8,266 nt of DNA, from the NCBI GenBank assembly GCA_937897005.1, contig CALCOQ010000143.1:1-8266 (forward strand). Reading direction: 5' to 3'. The position numbers were made by a program, and so were the translations under genes. Each line of letters starts with the position of its first letter. The stretch's first letter is position 1. Under the pieces are notes generated by a model. The model did no database searches, was not told the DNA's origin, and saw only the letters and a program-made list of their open reading frames with translations. The DNA comes from an uncultured euryarchaeote (GTDB lineage: Archaea > Thermoplasmatota > Poseidoniia > Poseidoniales > Poseidoniaceae). This document shows positions 1 through 5,201 of this stretch, one piece after another.

Positions 1-21
1 CCGCCATTACGTCCGTGGCGG
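1..21 (+). repeat. short inverted repeat (6-bp stem, 9-nt loop)
   Basis: CCGCCA at 1-6 can pair with TGGCGG at 16-21. No T-run follows, so it does not look like a classical terminator. It may simply be coding sequence of an upstream gene. Confidence 0.3.
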
Positions 22-31
22 AATCCAGTGA
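2..31 (+). CDS. possible 3' end of an upstream gene (partial)
   Basis: Reading from base 2, the frame gives RHYVRGGIQ and then a TGA stop at 29-31. In many archaea the gene order is L7Ae, S28e, L24e, ndk, aIF5B, so a ribosomal protein L24e tail would fit this spot. Nine residues are too few to identify a family. The other two forward frames are also open at the window edge: one stops at 67-69, the other at 48-50. The choice of frame is therefore a guess from context. The bases after it up to 111 hold no recognisable gene. Confidence 0.25.
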   Translation, partial: RHYVRGGIQ

Positions 32-111
32 ATTCGCTCATTCAAGAGATTGAATTCCTTGATTACTGATTTCCGTCGACTTCATGAAGGGCGTTCGGGT
101 CGCCGGCTTCG

Positions 112-570
112 GTGAGTACTGTGGAGACAACGTATGTGATGGTGAAACCTGATGGTGTGCAAAGGGGTTTGGTCGGTGAGATAATCGGTCGTTTTGAACG
201 CAAAGGGTTGAGATTGGTTGGATTGAAGAGTATGGTTCCAAGCGAAAATATCGCTCGTGCTCATTATGATGTTCACAAGGAGAGACCCTTCTTTCCAGGA
301 TTGATCAAGTTCATCACAAGTGGACCGGTGGTCTGTATGGCTTGGCATGGTGTCGAAGCGATCAAGGTCGCACGTACATTGATCGGAGCAACAAATGGTC
401 GAGATGCAACTCCAGGGACCATCAGGGGAGATTTTGGTATGGACATGGGTTACAACATGATTCATGGTAGTGATGCTCCTGAGACTGCAGAATTTGAATT
501 GGGACTATGGTTTCCTGAAGGTACCATGGAATGGTCATCAGACCATGAGAAGTGGGTCTATGAATCATGA
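112..570 (+). CDS. ndk: nucleoside diphosphate kinase
   Basis: Transfers the gamma phosphate of ATP to other (d)NDPs through a phosphohistidine, keeping GTP, CTP and UTP pools filled in the cytoplasm. The 152 residues match the family's full length. Counting from the GTG at 112, the family's key residues fall at their familiar positions: K12 in VKPDG, Y52, F60, R88, T94, R105, N115, the catalytic H118 in NMIHGSD, and E129. The start is uncertain. GTG 112 has no clear ribosome-binding site. GTG 121 has GGTGA (111-115) five bases upstream and would give METTYVMVKPDG, the compact N-terminus usual in archaea. The stop overlaps a possible ATG at 567 in an ATGA arrangement, and the aIF5B gene follows at once, a frequent archaeal pairing that supports co-transcription. 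The product is secure; only the first three residues are in doubt. Confidence 0.97.
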   Translation: MSTVETTYVMVKPDGVQRGLVGEIIGRFERKGLRLVGLKSMVPSENIARAHYDVHKERPFFPGLIKFITSGPVVCMAWHGVEAIKVARTLIGATNGRDATPGTIRGDFGMDMGYNMIHGSDAPETAEFELGLWFPEGTMEWSSDHEKWVYES

Positions 571-572
571 AT

Positions 573-587
573 CCTCCCTCAGGAGGG
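573..587 (+). promoter_or_regulatory. ribosome-binding site of aIF5B inside a small hairpin
   Basis: AGGAGGG at 581-587 lies six bases before the ATG at 594, a strong Shine-Dalgarno match. Its GGAGG (582-586) can pair with CCTCC (573-577) across the four-base loop CTCA. The hairpin starts two bases after the ndk stop (568-570). A ribosome ending translation of ndk would melt it. The pairing and spacing are seen in the sequence; coupling is inferred. Confidence 0.6.
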
Positions 588-593
588 ATAAGA

Positions 594-2432
594 ATGTCCG
601 AAGATTTGAGCAATGGAGAGGGCGAGAAAATCGTCGCTGAAGAACCAGTTCTCGGAGAGAATCGGCAACCGATAGTCAGTGTTCTTGGGCATGTTGACCA
701 TGGCAAGACCAGTATTCTCGATCATATCCGCTCTTTGGGAATTGATCGTCAGGCCAGTGTGATGGCTCGAGAGGCGGGGGGAATAACTCAACACATCGGG
801 GCTACCGAAGTTCCAGCACAACTCCTGAATGAGGCTTGCTCAGTAATGATGGGTGGAAAGAAGTTCAAGTCTCCTGGTTTGTTATTCATCGACACTCCAG
901 GTCATCACTCCTTCACCACATTACGTACCAGAGGTGGGGCATTGGCGGATATCGCCATTCTGGTGGTCGATATCATGGAAGGATGCCAGCCTCAAACCAT
1001 TGAATCGATGAAGATCCTGAGGAAACAGAAGACTCCATTCGTGATCGCTGCCAACAAGATTGACAGAATCCATGGTTGGCAGTCGAAATCAGGACGTAGT
1101 TTCATTGAATCTATACAGGATCAGCGTACTGAAATCAAGGAATATCTTGATGAGCGATGGTGGAAACTGGTTGGACAGTTCTCAGAACACGGTTTGAACA
1201 TAGAGAGATATGATCGAATCAAGGATTTCACCATGGATATTGCTGTCGTTCCTTGTTCCGCCAAGGAAGGGGAAGGTCTTCAGGATCTATTAGCGGTCAC
1301 CATTGGACTTGCTGAACGTTTCCTCGATGAACGACTTCGTGATACACTGGGGCCTGCTGAGGGTACGGTACTGGAAATGAAGGATGAACGCGGACTTGGT
1401 AAGACCATCGATGTCATATTGTATCGTGGTGAATTGAACAAGGGAGACAGAATCACCTTGATTTCTCAGGATGGACCTTTTCAAACTCATATCAAGGGAA
1501 TGTTCCGACCTCGCGGGATGTCAGAGATGAGAGATGCAGGGGATAGATGGGACCATGTCGAATACATCAAGGCTGCAGCGGGAATAAAGATCAGTGGCCC
1601 GGATCTGGAGAATGTTCTGGCAGGTACTTCCTTGAGGTTGAGCAACAGCGCTGAAGAACTCGAGAATGCAGAGGCATTGGGCTGGGAAGAAGCAAAGGTC
1701 TCCTTTGAGATTGATGAAGAAGGAGTGGTGCTCAAGGCCGACACGCTCGGCGGCCTCGAGGCATTGGCATGGGAGTTGAAGAAACTGGAGATTCCTATCA
1801 GGTCGGCTACCATCGGGCAGGTCAACAAGAGGGACCTGTTGACTGCAGAGAATGCATCCAACCCCCTCCACAGGGCGATTCTGGCATTTTCAACCTCAGC
1901 ATTGAGTGAGGTTGGTGAGAAGTTGCAGTCGGATGATTCCACTGTGGAGTTTATCGATGGTGAAGTCATCTATCACATCATAGAACGATTCGAGAAATGG
2001 AATGAAGAAACCGAGAGGAAGATAGAGGAAGCCAGTAGAGAGGCTTTGGTCTATCCCGGGAAGCTACTGATTCTACGCGACCACATCTTCCGACGAAGCA
2101 ATCCAGCCGTGGTTGGTGTCAGGGTACTCGGAGGAAGGGTCCATCAGGGTCAGAGATTGATGAAACCGGATGGGACGAATATCGGGATGGTAAAATCTCT
2201 GAGAACTGGTGAAGATACGCTCAAAGAAGCCCATCAGGGAGATGAGGTGGCTGTTGCCATCAAGGGAGCAGTCGTTGGTCGAGGTATCGATGAAGAGGAC
2301 ATTCTTTTGGTGGATATTCCTGAAAGTCACGCCAAGCGTCTTCGTAAACTCGAATTGACGGCGATGGAGGAAGAGATTTTTGAAGAACTGATTTCACTAC
2401 ATCGAAAAGATAACCATTTTTGGGGCAGATGA
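594..2432 (+). CDS. infB: translation initiation factor aIF5B (IF2-like GTPase)
   Basis: Ribosome-dependent GTPase that promotes joining of the ribosomal subunits with initiator tRNA in place. From the ATG at 594 it has 612 residues, normal for the archaeal factor and without the long N-terminus of bacterial IF2 or any intein. GTPase domain: P-loop GHVDHGKT (32-39), switch I GGITQHIGA (62-70), DTPGHH (100-105), NKID (154-157), SAKEGEG (222-228). An EF-Tu-like second domain starts near 255, domain III spans roughly 369-455, and domain IV roughly 488-580, ending in the archaeal-type HRKDNHFWGR tail. The start at 594 is preferred because of AGGAGGG six bases upstream. An ATG at 567 overlapping the ndk stop would add nine residues. 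One oddity: the family motif DTPGHEAF reads DTPGHHSF here, replacing the Glu after the catalytic His. It lies just downstream of ndk and is probably translated in coupling with it. Confidence 0.97.
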   Translation: MSEDLSNGEGEKIVAEEPVLGENRQPIVSVLGHVDHGKTSILDHIRSLGIDRQASVMAREAGGITQHIGATEVPAQLLNEACSVMMGGKKFKSPGLLFIDTPGHHSFTTLRTRGGALADIAILVVDIMEGCQPQTIESMKILRKQKTPFVIAANKIDRIHGWQSKSGRSFIESIQDQRTEIKEYLDERWWKLVGQFSEHGLNIERYDRIKDFTMDIAVVPCSAKEGEGLQDLLAVTIGLAERFLDERLRDTLGPAEGTVLEMKDERGLGKTIDVILYRGELNKGDRITLISQDGPFQTHIKGMFRPRGMSEMRDAGDRWDHVEYIKAAAGIKISGPDLENVLAGTSLRLSNSAEELENAEALGWEEAKVSFEIDEEGVVLKADTLGGLEALAWELKKLEIPIRSATIGQVNKRDLLTAENASNPLHRAILAFSTSALSEVGEKLQSDDSTVEFIDGEVIYHIIERFEKWNEETERKIEEASREALVYPGKLLILRDHIFRRSNPAVVGVRVLGGRVHQGQRLMKPDGTNIGMVKSLRTGEDTLKEAHQGDEVAVAIKGAVVGRGIDEEDILLVDIPESHAKRLRKLELTAMEEEIFEELISLHRKDNHFWGR

Positions 2433-2490
2433 GTAATTATTCCCACTAAGTGGCCTCATGATGGCGCTGAACGCTCTGAAGTGTGTATCC

Positions 2491-2500
2491 CCAATATTGA
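2491..2500 (+). promoter_or_regulatory. TATA-like element before the moxR gene
   Basis: The AT-rich stretch AATATT (2493-2498) sits about 52 bases before the ATG at 2548. An archaeal TATA box there would start transcription near 2522, leaving a short leader that contains the AGGAGGTG ribosome-binding site. The 115-base gap after aIF5B fits a separate promoter. The assignment rests on position and composition only. Confidence 0.25.
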
Positions 2501-2516
2501 AGTACGATTCCGACGG

Positions 2517-2541
2517 GTGGGGGTACGTCCCACAGGAGGTG
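2517..2541 (+). promoter_or_regulatory. ribosome-binding site of moxR with adjoining hairpin
   Basis: AGGAGGTG (2534-2541) is a near-perfect Shine-Dalgarno sequence six bases before ATG 2548, and it decides the start. Directly before it, GTGGG (2517-2521) can pair with CCCAC (2529-2533) across a seven-base loop. The stem ends exactly where the Shine-Dalgarno begins. Confidence 0.55.
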
Positions 2542-2547
2542 TACACC

Positions 2548-3558
2548 ATGGCCCAAGCATATGACGCAGGAGGAGCTGGAGGAGGAGATAATCGAACCAA
2601 GGACCTGATAGCAACTGTAAGCGCTATCGCGAACAGCCTGATGAATGAGGTTGGAAAGGTCATCATCGGTAAGCAGGAGAACCTGCGCCGAGTGACTGTT
2701 GGAATCCTCTCAAACGGAAACATGTTGCTTGAGGATTTTCCTGGATTGGGGAAAACAATGCTCTCAAACACCTTTGCTAAGGCCTTGGGTTGCAAGTTCA
2801 AGCGTGTTCAGTTCACTCCTGACCTGCTACCAAGCGACATCATGGGGACCTACATGTATGATCAGAAGACTGGCGAATTCAAGTTGCGTGCGGGACCATT
2901 GTTCTGCAACATCCTGCTCGCTGACGAGATCAACCGTGCTCCACCAAAGACTCAAGCAGCATTGCTTGAGGCTATGGAAGAGAAGCAGGTCACCATCGAA
3001 GGAATCACACACAAGTTGCCCGCTCCTTTCGTGGTGTTGGCTACCCAGAACCCAATTGAGCAAGAAGGAACATATCCGTTACCAGAAGCGCAGATGGACC
3101 GATTCCTCATCAAGATGAGCATGGGTTATCCTGACCGTTCAGAAGAGAAGGCGATTCTGGCAAGAAGGAAACTGCGTGGAAAAGACGACCACGATGTGTT
3201 GCAGATAACTTCGCCCAAGAAGGTGGTAGCCATGCAGAAGGCTCTAGAGACCGTTCATGTGGACCCTGCGATTCTTTCCTATGTTGTCGAGATCGTCCAG
3301 AGAAGCCGTGAAGACCATCGAATCATCAATGGTTGCAGTCCACGTGCCAGCCAAAACCTGTTCAAGTCCAGTCGTGCAGCAGCAGCAATCGATGGCAGGG
3401 ATTATGTCATTCCAGATGACATCAAGAGTATTGCGCTTCAGATATGTAGCCACAGAATCGTGATGAAGCCTGAGGCCAAGATTCGTGGAATAACCGGGAT
3501 GCACATCATGAGAAAGATTCTGTCTGAGGTCCCCGTACCAGTAATTCAGCCAGCTTGA
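2548..3558 (+). CDS. MoxR-family AAA+ ATPase
   Basis: A 336-residue cytoplasmic AAA+ ATPase of the MoxR group. These act as chaperone-like remodelers, usually of proteins with VWA domains. Motifs: Walker A DFPGLGKT (63-70), Walker B LLADEINR (123-130), sensor 1 ATQNP (165-169), an Arg-finger candidate R185 in AQMDRF, and sensor 2 GCSPRAS (262-268). The C-terminal lid domain runs to the end. The frame is open back to 2458, but ATG 2548 has AGGAGGTG six bases upstream. The extra 30 residues of the longer form are not typical of the family, so the shorter start is chosen. The first 16 residues are rich in Gly and Ala. MoxR genes normally sit beside DUF58 and VWA genes. None is in the window, so the substrate is unknown. 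The family call is firm; the role is not. Confidence 0.93.
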   Translation: MAQAYDAGGAGGGDNRTKDLIATVSAIANSLMNEVGKVIIGKQENLRRVTVGILSNGNMLLEDFPGLGKTMLSNTFAKALGCKFKRVQFTPDLLPSDIMGTYMYDQKTGEFKLRAGPLFCNILLADEINRAPPKTQAALLEAMEEKQVTIEGITHKLPAPFVVLATQNPIEQEGTYPLPEAQMDRFLIKMSMGYPDRSEEKAILARRKLRGKDDHDVLQITSPKKVVAMQKALETVHVDPAILSYVVEIVQRSREDHRIINGCSPRASQNLFKSSRAAAAIDGRDYVIPDDIKSIALQICSHRIVMKPEAKIRGITGMHIMRKILSEVPVPVIQPA

Positions 3559-3571
3559 GTGCTGATTGAGG

Positions 3572-3582
3572 ACTTAGAATAC
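3572..3582 (+). promoter_or_regulatory. TATA-like element before the parA gene
   Basis: TTAGAATA (3574-3581) lies 51-58 bases before the GTG at 3632. Both spacing and composition resemble the candidate before moxR. An archaeal start about 26 bases downstream would leave a short leader carrying the AGGAGG site at 3618-3623. The element is weak and read by eye. Confidence 0.22.
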
Positions 3583-3631
3583 CCATCGCTTGAAAGGTGA
3601 AGGCTTCGGTCAAGGTCAGGAGGAGTATCGA

Positions 3632-4585
3632 GTGGACCCATATACCATGGTCATCACTGTAGCCAATCAGAAAGGTGGTTGCGCCAAGACGACAACTGCG
3701 GTCAATCTGGCTGCTGCATTGGCGAAGGGAGAAAAGGATCGCAAGCGCTGGATAATCCCTCCTTCCAAGGTTCTGTTGATCGACCTTGACCCGCAAGGCA
3801 ACTGTTCGACCAGTTTTGGTGTGGAAAAGAGACATCTCAAGAAGACCGTGCATGATTTGTTGATGAACGAGAGTGGCGAGGATCTACCGATAATGGATGA
3901 ATTCCTGCTCTCACCTGAACAATTGACTGAATCGATGCAGCGCACCTGGAAAACTGAATATCCAAACAAGAATATTCCAAAGAATCTGGTGGTTGAGAAT
4001 CTCTGGCTACTGCCTTCTTCAATCCACCTTTCCGGGGCTGAGATTGAATTATCACACCGATTGGGGCGGGAGACCAGATTGCGTGAAGCCCTGTCTTCTA
4101 TCGAGCATGAATTTGATTACATCATCATCGATACTCCTCCAAGCCTTGGTTTATTGACGATCAACGCAATGGCTGTTTCCAGATGGGTCTTGATTCCAGT
4201 CCAAGCCGAGTTCTATGCCCTTGAGGGGATGAGCCTACTGATGAATTCAGTGAAACTCGTACAGCGTAGAATCAATCCGCATCTGAAATTGATGGGAATA
4301 GTCATGACCATGGTCATGCCCAAGTCAAAACTTTCCAACACCGTTTGTAACGAAGTCAAGGAGCACTTTCCCAAGCATGTCTATTCCACGGTCATTCAGC
4401 GTCTTGTCAAGATTGCAGAAGCCCCTTCGGAAGGAGCACCTACCGTGTTGCTTCACAAACGTAGCAATGACAGCAAGGGCCGTGGCAGTCTGCAATACTG
4501 GACCTTCGCCAAGGAATTTCATCAACGGGTTGAAGGTAAGCGCAAGAATCTCGGATTCAAGAGAACCAATAGATTGAGTGCTTGA
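3632..4585 (+). CDS. ParA/Soj-family partition ATPase
   Basis: A deviant-Walker ATPase of the ParA/Soj/MinD superfamily. Relatives dimerise with ATP, bind DNA nonspecifically and move or position chromosomes, plasmids or other cargo. With the GTG start at 3632 it has 317 residues: deviant Walker A KGGCAKTT with signature lysine K14 and K19 (14-21), Walker A' LIDLDPQGN (49-57), Walker B YIIIDTPPS with D167 (163-171), then the Soj-like EFYALEG and AEAPSEGAP segments. The body resembles chromosomal Soj more than MinD, with extra residues before Walker A' (about 33-46) and in the 79-118 stretch. The start is chosen from AGGAGG (3618-3623), eight bases before GTG. ATG 3647 lies 23 bases from it, and TTG 3590 lies upstream of it. 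No ParB gene is present. A small ribbon-helix-helix-like protein follows after 97 bases and may be the partner. Confidence 0.92.
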   Translation: MDPYTMVITVANQKGGCAKTTTAVNLAAALAKGEKDRKRWIIPPSKVLLIDLDPQGNCSTSFGVEKRHLKKTVHDLLMNESGEDLPIMDEFLLSPEQLTESMQRTWKTEYPNKNIPKNLVVENLWLLPSSIHLSGAEIELSHRLGRETRLREALSSIEHEFDYIIIDTPPSLGLLTINAMAVSRWVLIPVQAEFYALEGMSLLMNSVKLVQRRINPHLKLMGIVMTMVMPKSKLSNTVCNEVKEHFPKHVYSTVIQRLVKIAEAPSEGAPTVLLHKRSNDSKGRGSLQYWTFAKEFHQRVEGKRKNLGFKRTNRLSA

Positions 4586-4647
4586 ACTTCGCTACATTAT
4601 GTTGTGTTGAATCTTAGCGCTGAGTGAATCGAATCAGCATCGAAGTT
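4585..4647 (+). repeat. repeat cluster between parA and the next gene
   Basis: The gap contains AACTTCG (4585-4591) and its exact complement CGAAGTT (4641-4647), the near-palindrome CTTAGCGCTGAG (4613-4624), and three copies of GAATC (4609-4613, 4626-4630, 4631-4635). Such density in under 100 bases suggests protein binding. An operator or centromere-like site for the neighbouring gene products is possible. The repeats are short and could be chance. Confidence 0.4.
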
Positions 4648-4655
4648 AAGTATAG
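4641..4655 (+). promoter_or_regulatory. candidate BRE/TATA promoter of the small downstream genes
   Basis: The purine-containing CGAAG (4641-4645) followed by TTAAGTATAG (4646-4655) resembles an archaeal BRE plus TATA box. A start about 26 bases downstream falls near 4677, only a few bases before the ATG at 4683. This predicts a leaderless or nearly leaderless mRNA, in keeping with the lack of a good Shine-Dalgarno before that gene. Confidence 0.38.
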
Positions 4656-4682
4656 AACAACGGACACCGACCCGGGATAGAT

Positions 4683-4925
4683 ATGACTGCAGCAGGGATG
4701 ACATCTGTCAGTGTGAGTTTTGAGACCAGAAGACAACTGAATTCAATGAAGGCGATGGATGATTATCGAAGCGTTGATGATATGTTGGCAGCCCTTGTCA
4801 AACAATACAAAGTTCTGAGAATGAAAGGAGTTGTGGACGATCTCCGTAAGCGTCTTTCCGAACTTGAGGATATGGATGCTGAGGCACTGGTCCGTCGCTT
4901 GGTCATGTCACCATTCCCGGTATGA
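4683..4925 (+). CDS. small protein with ribbon-helix-helix-like N-terminus
   Basis: An 80-residue protein not recognised by name. Residues 7-12 (TSVSVS) look like the single beta strand of a ribbon-helix-helix fold. A first helix (about 13-24, ETRRQLNSMKAM), a turn (DDYRS) and a second helix (about 30-43, SVDDMLAALVKQYK) follow. This is the usual pattern of CopG/VapB-like DNA-binding proteins and of many archaeal antitoxin-like proteins. Residues 44-72 are charged, with leucine spacing suggesting a short coiled coil for dimerisation. ATG 4683 is used; an in-frame ATG at 4698 (residue 6) would still keep the fold. It follows the ParA gene after a repeat-rich gap and precedes an unknown gene by nine bases. 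Roles to weigh are ParA partner, local transcription factor, or lone antitoxin; no toxin-like neighbour is recognised. The fold is inferred by eye. Confidence 0.75.
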   Translation: MTAAGMTSVSVSFETRRQLNSMKAMDDYRSVDDMLAALVKQYKVLRMKGVVDDLRKRLSELEDMDAEALVRRLVMSPFPV

Positions 4926-4934
4926 GATGATATC

Positions 4935-5201
4935 ATGGGTGCTACCAGACCTCAGAAACCTGCAACCTATGAGTTCGAAGCAGAGCATTTGATCCGGGCA
5001 TTGTTTGATGCGGATTCAGACGAGGCGGTCATCCTGGAACTTGCTGCAATGAACAAGGTGGAATTGCACGCTAGCGGAACTGTTTGGAATACGTTCCTGT
5101 GGTTGATGATGAATACCATGAAAGATGCAGATGGGAGCACTTTGTACAGCGGTGCTGAACTCGGAAAGATGAAAACAGACCTTCCGATCAAGTTTCATTG
5201 A
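4935..5201 (+). CDS. hypothetical protein, 88 residues
   Basis: Not recognised. The protein is soluble-looking, with no signal peptide or clear membrane segment. Residues 13-40 look helical and acidic (AEHLIRALFDADSDEAVILELAAM). The next part (49-63) is aromatic and Met-rich (TVWNTFLWLMMNTMK). The short polar end contains DADGSTLYSG and a basic finish. The gene starts nine bases after the stop of the ribbon-helix-helix-like gene, with GAGATGAT (4924-4931) as a modest ribosome-binding match overlapping that stop, so the two are probably one transcript. Its stop codon TGA (5199-5201) directly touches the stop of the converging gene. It could be a partner of the preceding protein. The open frame, position and ordinary composition support a real gene, but nothing shows its function. 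Confidence 0.65.
   Translation: MGATRPQKPATYEFEAEHLIRALFDADSDEAVILELAAMNKVELHASGTVWNTFLWLMMNTMKDADGSTLYSGAELGKMKTDLPIKFH

Noticed and set aside
1487..1969. 160-codon open frame on the - strand inside aIF5B
   Set aside because: It lies wholly antisense to a gene with clear conserved motifs; its Ser-rich composition is what the opposite strand of Glu/Leu-rich coding sequence gives.
2458..2547. Longer N-terminus for the MoxR protein from ATG 2458
   Set aside because: ATG 2548 has a near-perfect Shine-Dalgarno at the right distance; the added 30 residues look unlike the family and cover the probable promoter and leader.
3590..3631. TTG start for ParA at 3590
   Set aside because: Rare start codon upstream of the AGGAGG site; GTG 3632 is properly spaced from it and places Walker A near the N-terminus as usual.
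4683..5201. Toxin-antitoxin pair
   Set aside because: The first protein resembles an antitoxin fold, but the second shows no PIN, RelE, MazF or HEPN-like motif that I can see, so the pairing is not claimed.
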